NCBI GenBank assembly: GCA_009691855.1
Contig: SIAI01000014.1
Location: forward strand, 29,677-93,676
DNA: 64,000 bases
Reading direction: 5' to 3'
DNA from: Planctomycetota bacterium
GTDB taxonomy: Bacteria; Planctomycetota; UBA1135; GCA-002686595
Shown one piece after another: positions 34,567 to 42,156 of this stretch. Numbering within the stretch: the stretch's first letter is position 1; each line of letters opens with the position of its first letter. Position numbers and translations under genes: made by a program. The notes under the pieces are model-generated. The model had not been told where the DNA came from and made no database searches. It saw nothing but the letters and a program-made list of their open reading frames with translations.

Positions 34567-35253
34567 ATGAAACTCGCCGCACTCCTGTCCCTCGTGCTCG
34601 CCGGTGGCGCGCTCGCGCCTGCCGTCCCCGCTCCCGCGTCGCACCTCCCGCTGCCGCTCGCGGGCGCGGACATGACGTTCGAGCCCGGCACGACCGAGAT
34701 CACACTCGACGAGCTCCTGCAGCGCCTGGCGCACCTGACCGGGCTGGAACTCGCCATGACGGCGCAGACGCAGCAGATGCTGCGCTCGATCAAGGAACCG
34801 CTGGAGTTCGCCGAGCCCGTGCCCAAGGACGAGGTCTACTCCTTCGTCGAGGCGTTCCTGGCGCATCAGGGTCTGGTGATCGCGCCGATCACCGGCGGCA
34901 GGCGTCCCATCCTGGGGGTGTCGGCAAGTCCAGCCGGAGGCCGCGATGCGCCGCTCGACGCGTTGTACGTCGATGAGGCGGACCTGGCCGAGCTTGAGCT
35001 GCACCCTGCGCTGCTCGTGCGCCTGCTGGTGCAGCTGAAGAACATCGACACGCGCCAGGTGCAGACGCAGCTGCGCCAGCTGCTGGTCGACAACACCGGC
35101 ACCAGCCAGATCGTGCCCGTGGGCGAGCACAGCCTGATCCTGCAGGGGCGCGCGCGCGACATCGCCGGGCTGACGCAGCTCCTGCACGAGGCGGACAAGG
35201 CCAGCGCCGCGCGCCCTCCCGCGCCGGCGAACCCCGAGGGGCCTGCGAAGTGA
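34567..35253 (+). CDS. exported secretin N0-N1-domain-only protein (first of pair)
   Basis: The 228-residue protein has a signal peptide (MKLAALLSLVLAGGALAPAVPA). Residues ~45-125 match a secretin N0 domain: TEITLDELLQRLAHLTGLEL, then SFVEAFLAHQGLVIAPI. Residues ~150-212 match an N1 domain: LLVRLLVQLKNIDTRQVQTQ, then VPVGEHSLILQGRARDIAG and LLHEADKAS. This is the arrangement at the start of GspD/PilQ, but no membrane-pore (secretin) domain follows, and the gene ends just after N1. It overlaps its paralogue by GTGA. It could be a periplasmic accessory to a secretin encoded elsewhere. No type II secretion genes are in the window. Confidence 0.8.
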   Translation: MKLAALLSLVLAGGALAPAVPAPASHLPLPLAGADMTFEPGTTEITLDELLQRLAHLTGLELAMTAQTQQMLRSIKEPLEFAEPVPKDEVYSFVEAFLAHQGLVIAPITGGRRPILGVSASPAGGRDAPLDALYVDEADLAELELHPALLVRLLVQLKNIDTRQVQTQLRQLLVDNTGTSQIVPVGEHSLILQGRARDIAGLTQLLHEADKASAARPPAPANPEGPAK

Positions 35254-35945
35254 GGCGCGCCGCTGTGTTCGTGTTGCTGCTCGCCGGCTGCGCCACGGGC
35301 CGCACTGCGCAGGCGCCGGCGGTCGAGCACGAATCGTTCGGGCTGCCGGATGTGCGCTCTCCGCTGCTGTTCCCGTCGGAGGTGCGCGAGGTCACGCTGG
35401 CGTGGCTGGTGGAGGAGCTCGCGCGCCTCACCGGCCAGGAGCTGGCGCTGTCACCCGAGACGCTCGACGCGCTCGTGGTCGCGAAGGAAGCGCTCGAGCT
35501 CACCAGTCCGGTGCCCGCCGGAGAGGTCTACACCTTCGTCGAGGGCTTGCTCGTGACGCAGGGCTTCTTTCTCATTCCGGTGAAGGACGGCGGGCGGCCC
35601 ATCCTCGGCGTGTTCCAGCCGACGGAGGACGGCCCCAGCCCGTTCGATGCGGGCACGACCGTCCTCGTGACGCGAGAGGAACTGCCCGAGCTGCGTCGTC
35701 ATCCGGCGCTCGTGTGCCAGCTCGTGCTGAACTTCGAGAACATCGACTCGCGCCAGCTGCAGACGCAGCTGCGCCAGCTCCTGGTCGCTGCGAACGGCTT
35801 CCAAGTCGTGCCCGCCGGCGAGCGCAGCCTGATCCTGCAGGGACCGGGCGCGCGCCTGTACAACCTCGGGCACCTCTTGCTCGAGATCGATCGCGCCTCG
35901 GCCCAGAACGCGGCGCCCGCGGCCCGCCCGCGCTCCCCTCAGTAG
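35250..35945 (+). CDS. lipoprotein with secretin N0-N1 domains only (second of pair)
   Basis: The 231-residue protein starts at a GTG inside the preceding stop (GTGA). A lipobox LAGC (Cys14) makes it a likely lipoprotein. After an ~18-residue linker come N0 (VREVTLAWLVEELARLTGQEL, FVEGLLVTQGFFLIPV) and N1 (QLVLNFENIDSRQLQTQLRQ, VVPAGERSLILQGPGARL, LLLEIDRAS) domains, clearly paralogous to the first protein. Both keep the same D/S-x-Q-x-Q-T-Q-L-R-Q-L core. One soluble and one lipid-anchored copy in a coupled operon suggests a heteromeric ring or scaffold. The 3' end overlaps the convergent beta-helix gene by 7 nt. Confidence 0.82.
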   Translation: MRRAAVFVLLLAGCATGRTAQAPAVEHESFGLPDVRSPLLFPSEVREVTLAWLVEELARLTGQELALSPETLDALVVAKEALELTSPVPAGEVYTFVEGLLVTQGFFLIPVKDGGRPILGVFQPTEDGPSPFDAGTTVLVTREELPELRRHPALVCQLVLNFENIDSRQLQTQLRQLLVAANGFQVVPAGERSLILQGPGARLYNLGHLLLEIDRASAQNAAPAARPRSPQ

Positions 35946-37099
35946 CTCGAATCGAGCACGTGCACCTGCGTGGCCGTGCCGAGCGCGATCTCGCCCGCGC
36001 TCTGGAACAGCCCCTGCAGGTAGAACGAACTCGTCGCGCCCGCGATCAGCGGCATGTTGAAGTTCACCGTCTTCGTCCCCGACGCCGGCAGCACGCCCAG
36101 CGACAGGTTGAAGCGCTGCGCGCCGATCACGAGCGGCCCCACGCGCGTCGGTGCGGTCAGGTACAGCCCGGGCTTCAGGCCCACGATCACCAGCACGCGA
36201 TCGCCGGGGTGGCCGCTGAAGGTGAGGCTGGTGGTCGTGCCCTCGCGCACCGGCGAGGGCGTGGTGAGCAGGTGTGCCAGGTTGGGGAGCGGGTGCACCA
36301 CGCTGCCGTTGAACGTCACGAAAGCGGCACCGCTGCTGCCACCGCTTCCACCCGCTCCGCCCTGCACGCTCGAGCCGAGCACGTCCAGGATCGCGCCATC
36401 GTCGAGCGCGCACCCCGGCCCGCCCTGGCCCGGCTGACCGCCGAACGCGGGCTGCGAGCCGTGGCCGCCGACGACGCTCGAGGAGTACAGGGTGGCCGTG
36501 GACGTCAGCAGGGAGAGCCCGATGCCGCCGTCGATCTCGAAGGGGGCGGAGCCCGCGTCATGGCCCTCGATGCGGCACTCGTAGAGCGCGGCCGTCGAGT
36601 TCGCCAGGAAGACGGCGGCGCTCGGGTTGATCGGCTTGAAGTTGCAGTTGCGCAGCACGACCGTGTCGCAGTCCGTCACGGTCGCCGTGACGTTGAAGAA
36701 GAGGGCGATCGGCTCGTTCAGGTCCTCGATCCACACCGGACCCCGGTCGTGCTCGAGCGTGACGATCAAGTCGCTCGAGCGAGCCCCGATCCCGCGCAGG
36801 GCGGCGTGCTGGTTCGCGGCCAGGTTGCGCACGGTGATTCCGAGCACGCCCACCCTCCCGCCCGCGTCGGCCTGGACGTTCAGGCCCTTGCCGTCGAGGG
36901 TGACGGTCTCGGCGTAGATGCCTCTGCGCACGAGCACGAGGTCGCCGTCGCTGGCCGCCGTGACGGCCGCGCCGATGGTCCTGAAGTTCGACCCAGGTCC
37001 TCCGGCGGCGTCGACCACGTGTACGGCTTGCGCCCGCGGCGCGGACGACAGCAGGAAAACGAGGGCGATCACGGAAGCGGAGAAGGCGAAGCTGCGCAT
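35939..37099 (-). CDS. secreted right-handed beta-helix (DUF1565-like) protein
   Basis: The 386-residue protein starts at the ATG at 37099 with a signal peptide (MRSFAFSASVIALVFLLSSAPRAQA). The N-terminal part has the DUF1565/pectate-lyase-like opening HVVDAAGGPGSNFRTIGAAV, GDLVLVRRGIYAETVTLDGKG, followed by short beta-helix rungs (TDCDTVVLRNCNF, LYECRIEGHDAG). A Gly-rich turn region comes next. The last ~80 residues form a beta-rich C-terminal domain ending in GEIALGTATQVHVLDSSY, of a kind repeatedly found at the ends of exported planctomycete proteins. It may act as a surface-attachment or sorting domain, which is an inference. It is probably a polysaccharide-binding protein or lyase; catalytic residues cannot be identified. 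Confidence 0.84.
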   Translation of the reverse strand: MRSFAFSASVIALVFLLSSAPRAQAVHVVDAAGGPGSNFRTIGAAVTAASDGDLVLVRRGIYAETVTLDGKGLNVQADAGGRVGVLGITVRNLAANQHAALRGIGARSSDLIVTLEHDRGPVWIEDLNEPIALFFNVTATVTDCDTVVLRNCNFKPINPSAAVFLANSTAALYECRIEGHDAGSAPFEIDGGIGLSLLTSTATLYSSSVVGGHGSQPAFGGQPGQGGPGCALDDGAILDVLGSSVQGGAGGSGGSSGAAFVTFNGSVVHPLPNLAHLLTTPSPVREGTTTSLTFSGHPGDRVLVIVGLKPGLYLTAPTRVGPLVIGAQRFNLSLGVLPASGTKTVNFNMPLIAGATSSFYLQGLFQSAGEIALGTATQVHVLDSSY

Positions 37100-37280
37100 G
37101 AGGGCTCTCCGGAAGAGGGTAGCTCGGCCACGAGCCGCAGCGCGGCTCGAGTCCTGACACGCCCTACTCCATGAAGCGCCCCCGCACGCTGAGGCAAGAA
37201 AACCAGGAACCTTGCCGCCGAGAGGTCCCGAGAACCAAGACCGCCTGGCGCTCCGGGTGGGGCAAGGCGAGGATGAGCGC

Positions 37281-38324
37281 GTGCTCCGCTGGCTCGTCTT
37301 CCTCGCCGTGCTTGGATTGGCGCTGATGCCTTCCGGTGGCGGCCCGACCGCCGGTCGCTGGCGCGGCCAGGCGCTGGGCGTGAGCTGGGAGGGTCCGCCG
37401 CGCGCGGTGGGGGCCGAGGCGCTCGATCCGCTGGTCGGCCTCTCCGTCAACGCGATCGCGCAGACGCCGTTCGCGTTCATGCGCGACCCGCGCGAGCCCG
37501 AGCTCGGCTTCGAGGATCCGGCGCAGCCGCTCGCGGGCCGTGGCTGGTGGGGCGAGCACGCCGACGGCATCCGCTTCGTCGCCCGCGAGGCGCGCAGCAG
37601 GAAGATCGGCACGCTGCTCAAGCCGCACGTGTGGCTGCACAACTCGTGGCCGGGCGACGTGGAGATGAGCTGCGAGGCCGACTGGCAGGCCTGGTTCGCG
37701 CGCTACCGCGAGTTCATCGTCGGCTGGGCGCGCTTCGCCGCGGCCGAGGGCATCGAGGGCCTGTGCATCGGCTGCGAGCTGGACAAGACGATCCTGCGCG
37801 AGCGCGAGTGGCGCGAGGTCATCGCCGCCGTGCGCGCGGTCTACCCGGGGCTGCTGACCTACGCGGCGAACTGGACGCACTTCGAGAGCGTGCCCTTCTG
37901 GGACGCGCTCGACGCCATCGGCGTGAACGCGTACTTCCCGCTCTCACCGGCCGCGCGCCCCGAGGTGAACGCGCTCGTCGCCGCCTGGCAACCGATCCGC
38001 GCGCGCCTGGCGACGATCGCGGAGCGCTGCGCACGCCCGATCGTGTTCACCGAGATCGGCTACCACCCGGCCGAGGGCGCGCTCAGCGAACCGTGGCAGT
38101 GGGAGGTCGGCGACGCCGCGCTCGCGCCCGAGAACCAGGCCAACGCCTATGAGGCCGCGCTGCGCGTGTTCCTCGGCGAGCCCTGGTTCGGCGGCCTTTT
38201 CTGGTGGAAGTGGCACGCGGAGGAGCACGAGCACGGCCGCGGCAGCGCCGCCGACACCTTCTCGCCGCAGGGTTTACCGGCGCAGGACGTGCTCGAGCGC
38301 GCGTACCGCGACCACCAACGTTGA
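37281..38324 (+). CDS. exported GH113-like glycoside hydrolase (TIM-barrel)
   Basis: The 347-residue protein starts at the GTG at 37281 (VLRWLVFLAVLGLALMPSGG, a signal or anchor segment), preceded by AAGGCGAGGA. The barrel reads GVSWEGPPRAV, LLKPHVWLHNSWPGDVEM, WQAWFARYREFIVGWARFA, GLCIGCELDKT, LTYAANWTHFESVPFWDALD and IVFTEIGYHPAEG. In GH113-type mannanases and relatives, the acid/base Glu lies in the IGxEL-like motif and the nucleophile in TEIGY. Both are present here, so it should be active. The natural substrate (mannan or another beta-glycan) is unknown. It diverges from the beta-helix gene by 181 bp and precedes the phosphoesterase gene by 63 bp. Confidence 0.86.
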   Translation: MLRWLVFLAVLGLALMPSGGGPTAGRWRGQALGVSWEGPPRAVGAEALDPLVGLSVNAIAQTPFAFMRDPREPELGFEDPAQPLAGRGWWGEHADGIRFVAREARSRKIGTLLKPHVWLHNSWPGDVEMSCEADWQAWFARYREFIVGWARFAAAEGIEGLCIGCELDKTILREREWREVIAAVRAVYPGLLTYAANWTHFESVPFWDALDAIGVNAYFPLSPAARPEVNALVAAWQPIRARLATIAERCARPIVFTEIGYHPAEGALSEPWQWEVGDAALAPENQANAYEAALRVFLGEPWFGGLFWWKWHAEEHEHGRGSAADTFSPQGLPAQDVLERAYRDHQR

Positions 38325-38387
38325 ACCTCTGTTGCCGCGCGAGGCTCGCTCGGCCTCGTGCGCGCTCCGCGCCTACAATCCCGAGCG

Positions 38388-40850
38388 ATGCCTCGCACCT
38401 CACTCCTCGTGTGCTTCCTCGTCCTCGCCACCGGCGCGTGCGCCGCGCGCCGCACCGAATGGCCCGGGCCGCGCGCGGACGGCTCGATCCTGCTGCCGAA
38501 CGGCTGGAGCCTCACGCCGCACGGCGAACAACTCCCGCTCGCGCAGGATCTGCCCGTGCGCCTCGCACTCCAGCCGCTCGGGCGTCTCCTGGCGGTGCAG
38601 CACGCGGGCTATCGCGAGCACACGGTCGTGCTCGTGGATCTCGACGCAGGCGCCGTCGTGCAGGTGCTCCCGATCGCGAAGAGCTGGAGCGGGCTCGCCT
38701 GGAGCGCGGACGGCGCGCGCCTCTTCGTCAGCGGCGGAGTCGAGGACCGCGTGCACGTCTTCGCCTTCGATCCGGCGACGCGGCGTTGCATGGCGGAGAA
38801 GGACCTCGTCGTCGGCGACGGAGCGCGGCTGGATCTCGTCGCGGGTCTGTGCGTCGACGAGCACGCGCAGCTCTTCGTGTGCCTGCAGCGCTCGGATCGC
38901 CTCGTGCGGCTCGATGCAGAGGGCCGGACGGAGCTCGAGGTCGCGTTCCCGCCGGGCGCGATGCCCTTCGAGTGCGTGTTGGCGGGCGGCGAGCTGTGGG
39001 TCTCGCTGTGGGGCGCGGCGCAGGTCTGGGCGCTCGATCCGCGCTCGGGCGAGGTTCGCGCGCGCGTGGCCACGGGTTCGCACCCCTCGCAGCTCCTGGC
39101 GGACGGCGCGCGGCTGTTCGTCAGCAACTCGAACGAGAACACCGTCTCGGTCGTGGACGTCGCGGGGCGGCGGGTGGAGGAGACTCTGAGCTCGGCGCTG
39201 TATCCGCTCGCGCCGCCGGGCTCGACGCCCGACGCGCTGGCGCTCGACGCGAGCGGCCGGACGCTGCTCGTCGCCAACGCCGACAACAACGACCTCGCGC
39301 TGCTCGACGTCTCCGAGCGCGGTCGCGCGCGCGCGCTGGGCTTCGTGCCGGTGGGGGCGTATCCAACGGCGGTGGTCGTCGAGCCGCGCAGCGGGCGCGT
39401 GATCGTGGCCAACGGCAAGGGCTCGCGCGGTTCGCGCGCCAACCCGCAGGGCCCGCAGCCGGTGCCCGGAAAAGAGGAGGCGGGCGAGCAGTACACCGGC
39501 GCGCTGTTCCCGGGCTCGCTGTCGTTCTTTCCGCTGCCGGACGAGGACGAGCTCGCGCGGCTCTCGGCGCGCGCGCTCGCCAACGCGCCGCTCGCCGCGC
39601 GCGCGGCCGTGCGCGGCCTGGCGGCGCGACCGCCGGACTCGCCGATCCCCGCGCGCGTCGGCGAGCGCTCGCCGATCCGACACTGCGTCTACATCGTCAA
39701 GGAGAACCGCACCTACGACCAGATTCTCGGCGACATGCCCGAGGGCAACGGCGCGGCCGAGCTGTGCCTGTTCCCCGAGCAGGTGACGCCGAATCACCAC
39801 GCCTTAGCGCGCGAGTGGGTGCTGCTCGACAACTTCTACGTCGAGGCCGAGGTCTCGGCCGACGGGCACGAGTGGACGATGGGTGCCTACGCCAGCGATT
39901 TCGTCGAGCGCACCTGGCCGGTCGCGTACGGCGGCAAGGGTTCGACCGAGCTGGAGGGCGGCGGCACGGCGGAGCTCGGCTATCCCTCCGAAGGCAACTT
40001 CGACATCGCCACGCCGGAGAGCGGCTACCTGTTCGATCTGGCGGCGCGCGCCGGGCTCACCTATCGCAGCTACGGCGAGTTCGTCGATTCGACGCCAGGG
40101 CTCGAGGGTGACGAGCGCGCGAGCATCGACGCGCTGAAGGGTCACTTCGATCCCGACTTCCGCGGCTGGGACCTGGATCACACCGACCAGGAGCGCGCCG
40201 AGCAATTCCTGAGCGAGCTCGCCGCGTTCGAGTGCGAGGGCGAGTACCCGCAGCTGGTCGTGCTGCGTCTGCCCAACGACCACACCGCGGGCACCGTGGC
40301 CGGCAAGCGCACGCCGCGCGCGTACGTGGCCGACAACGACCTCGCGCTCGGCCGCGTGCTCGAGGGTCTGTCGCGCTCGCGCTTCTGGGACTCGATGGCG
40401 GTGTTCGTGGTCGAAGACGACGCGCAAAACGGCCCCGATCACGTCGACGCGCACCGCACCGTCGGGCTCGTGGCCGGCCCGTACGCGCGGCGCGGAGCCG
40501 TGGTGCACACCCTGTACTCGACGTGCAGCGTGCTGCGCACGATGGAGCTCCTGCTCGGTCTGCCGCCGCTGAGCCAGTTCGATGCCGCCGCGCGCCCCAT
40601 GTACGACTGCTTCCAGGCGCGGCCCGACGCGCGTCGCTACGAGGCGCGCGCGGCCACCTGGCCGCTGGACGAGCTCAATGCGGCCACGGCGTGGGGCGGT
40701 GCGCGCTCGGCGCAGTTCGACTTCACGCGCGAGGACGCCGTCGATGACCAGGAGCTGATCGAGGTCGTGTGGAAGTCGATCCGCGGCGCGGACTCGCCGG
40801 TTCCGGCGCCGCGCCACGCGGCGTTCGTGCGCGCGCTGGACGACGAGTGA
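38388..40850 (+). CDS. bifunctional YncE-like beta-propeller and alkaline-phosphatase-fold phosphoesterase
   Basis: The 820-residue protein starts at the ATG at 38388; a lipobox-like TGAC ends the signal sequence, so it may be a lipoprotein. Residues ~60-390 form a YVTN/YncE-type propeller: DLDAGAVVQVLPIAKSWSGLAW, LFVSGGVEDRVHVFAFDP, GARLFVSNSNENTVSVVDVA, ANADNNDLALLDVS. From about residue 430 a phosphoesterase (PF04185-like) domain begins with VYIVKENRTYDQILGD, where Glu-Asn-Arg is the metal/phosphate site. TPNHHALAREWVLLDNFYVE, VLRLPNDHTAGT and FVVEDDAQNGPDHVDAHR supply the other metal ligands. This fusion is known in several phyla. TACAAT sits 8 nt before the ATG. Confidence 0.93.
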   Translation: MPRTSLLVCFLVLATGACAARRTEWPGPRADGSILLPNGWSLTPHGEQLPLAQDLPVRLALQPLGRLLAVQHAGYREHTVVLVDLDAGAVVQVLPIAKSWSGLAWSADGARLFVSGGVEDRVHVFAFDPATRRCMAEKDLVVGDGARLDLVAGLCVDEHAQLFVCLQRSDRLVRLDAEGRTELEVAFPPGAMPFECVLAGGELWVSLWGAAQVWALDPRSGEVRARVATGSHPSQLLADGARLFVSNSNENTVSVVDVAGRRVEETLSSALYPLAPPGSTPDALALDASGRTLLVANADNNDLALLDVSERGRARALGFVPVGAYPTAVVVEPRSGRVIVANGKGSRGSRANPQGPQPVPGKEEAGEQYTGALFPGSLSFFPLPDEDELARLSARALANAPLAARAAVRGLAARPPDSPIPARVGERSPIRHCVYIVKENRTYDQILGDMPEGNGAAELCLFPEQVTPNHHALAREWVLLDNFYVEAEVSADGHEWTMGAYASDFVERTWPVAYGGKGSTELEGGGTAELGYPSEGNFDIATPESGYLFDLAARAGLTYRSYGEFVDSTPGLEGDERASIDALKGHFDPDFRGWDLDHTDQERAEQFLSELAAFECEGEYPQLVVLRLPNDHTAGTVAGKRTPRAYVADNDLALGRVLEGLSRSRFWDSMAVFVVEDDAQNGPDHVDAHRTVGLVAGPYARRGAVVHTLYSTCSVLRTMELLLGLPPLSQFDAAARPMYDCFQARPDARRYEARAATWPLDELNAATAWGGARSAQFDFTREDAVDDQELIEVVWKSIRGADSPVPAPRHAAFVRALDDE

Positions 40851-40895
40851 GCGGGCGTCGGTCCGAGGATGCGCGCCCGGTTAGTATGTTCCCGC

Positions 40896-41185
40896 ATGAA
40901 GTTCTACCTCGCCGGCCCCGATGTCTTCCTGCCGAACGCGATCGCCGTCGGTGCGCCGTCGGAGCGCCGCGTGGCTCGCCACGATCGCGCCGTAGGCGAG
41001 CAAGGGCTTGTTCAGTCGCGCGCGTCCGTCGGGGCTTCGCCTGGATCGGCATCCAGGGCGACGAGCTGTGGCTGGTGTTCGTCGATGCCGAGCGCGGTCC
41101 GCTCTTCAGCCGGTGCTTCACGCACCAGGAGCTCGCCGCGCGCGCGCCGGGCAGCGCCGCGCCGGCGACCGTGAGCGCGGGCTGA
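40896..41185 (+). pseudogene. remnant: nucleoside 2-deoxyribosyltransferase start joined to an unrelated C-terminal fragment
   Basis: From the ATG at 40896 the first 15 residues (MKFYLAGPDVFLPNA) match the conserved start of nucleoside 2-deoxyribosyltransferases, including the substrate-binding GPDVF. After that, the frame loses all similarity and becomes Arg/Ser-rich until 41174. In a second frame, residues from about 41036 to 41185 read FAWIGIQGDELWLVFVDAERG, then HQELAARAPGSAAPA and a stop, which looks like the genuine C-terminus of a different small protein. A deletion joining two gene ends is the simplest reading. A TAGTAT hexamer remains 8 nt before the ATG, so the start region is intact. 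The remnant gene may still be transcribed but should not be functional. Confidence 0.55.
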
Positions 41186-41204
41186 CGCTCGAGTTGCTCG
41201 CGCC

Positions 41205-41873
41205 TCAGCGCAGCAGGCGGATCTCCTCCAGCGCCTTCTTGTGCAGCGCCGGTACGCGGCAGCCCGCGCTCGGATAGCCGACCGGCAGCAGCACGAAGGC
41301 TTTCTCGTTCGCGGGGCGGCCCAGGATCTGGCCCAGGAACGCCATCGGGCTGGGGGTGTGCGTGAGCGTGGCCAGCCCCGCGTGGTGCAGCGCAGCGATC
41401 AAGATGCCGACGGCGATGCCCACCGACTCGACGGTGTAGTAGTTCGTGCGCTTCTGGCCTTCTTCGACGTCGTAGGCGTGGCGAAAGATGGCGATCAGCG
41501 CCGGCGCGCGCTCGAGGAAGGGCTTCTCCCAGTTCGTGCCCAGGGGAGCCAGGGCGGCGCGCCACTCGTCGGTGATGCGGTGCGCGTAGAACTCGCGCTC
41601 CTCGGCCTCCGCGCCCAGGCGGATCGCGCGCTTGAGCGCGGGCTCGGTCACGACCACGAAGGTCCAGGGCTGACGGTTGGCGCCCGAGGGGGCCGAGCCG
41701 GCCGCGCGCACGCACTCGTCGAGCACATCGAGCGGCACGGCCTCGCTCGAGAACTCGCGCACGCTGCGGCGCGAGGCCATGGTCTCGCGGAAGCGGCGCG
41801 CGCGCTCGAGCAGCTCGGGCCCCGGGCGCCGCGGCAGGTCGAGGGGCAGGGTGGGCTCGCCTTCGTGGTTCAT
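41205..41873 (-). CDS. nitroreductase-family flavoprotein
   Basis: The 222-residue protein starts at the ATG at 41873; longer in-frame extensions are Pro/Arg-rich and unlikely. ASRRSVREFSSEAVPLDVLDE (FMN phosphate-binding Arg pair) and AAGSAPSGANRQPWTFVVV are the standard N-terminal nitroreductase motifs. The middle holds YYTVESVGIAVGILIAALHHAGLATL and the end GYPSAGCRVP. It is closest in pattern to the nitroreductase group that includes iodotyrosine-dehalogenase-like enzymes (SAPSGANRQPWTF). It should reduce small electron-poor substrates using FMN and NAD(P)H. It diverges from the amidohydrolase gene by 283 bp and lies next to the decayed gene at 41 kb. Confidence 0.93.
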   Translation of the reverse strand: MNHEGEPTLPLDLPRRPGPELLERARRFRETMASRRSVREFSSEAVPLDVLDECVRAAGSAPSGANRQPWTFVVVTEPALKRAIRLGAEAEEREFYAHRITDEWRAALAPLGTNWEKPFLERAPALIAIFRHAYDVEEGQKRTNYYTVESVGIAVGILIAALHHAGLATLTHTPSPMAFLGQILGRPANEKAFVLLPVGYPSAGCRVPALHKKALEEIRLLR

Positions 41874-42014
41874 GGGGCTCACGGTGAGGGCTTGCCGCGC
41901 TTCCGTCGAGGACTCGCCTCGAAATTCGACCGCGGGCGGAGCTGCGGGGGAGCGACGTGCGCCGGATTCGCCTGGGAGTCGCGCTTCGATCGCTGCGGCG
42001 TCCCCCGCGTTCCG

Positions 42015-42070
42015 GCCCCGGCCACCGACTGCCGCAGGTCCTTGCCGGACCGCTTGCCGGTGGCCGGGGC
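42015..42070. repeat. 13-bp perfect inverted repeat with 30-nt loop
   Basis: GCCCCGGCCACCG at 42015-42027 is exactly complementary to CGGTGGCCGGGGC at 42058-42070. The 30-nt loop contains a smaller hairpin (GTCC-TTGCC-GGAC). It lies in the divergent gap between the nitroreductase and amidohydrolase genes, about 70-140 bp upstream of the amidohydrolase ATG. It could be an operator-like cruciform or an RNA hairpin. No T-run follows, so it is not an obvious Rho-independent terminator. Confidence 0.6.
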
Positions 42071-42156
42071 TCGGGCTCGAGCACGCGCTTCTTACCGCTG
42101 GGCTCGGCTGCGCTGCAACGCTTGGCCGTGGTTGCGGCGTAGGATCGGGACGCGCG

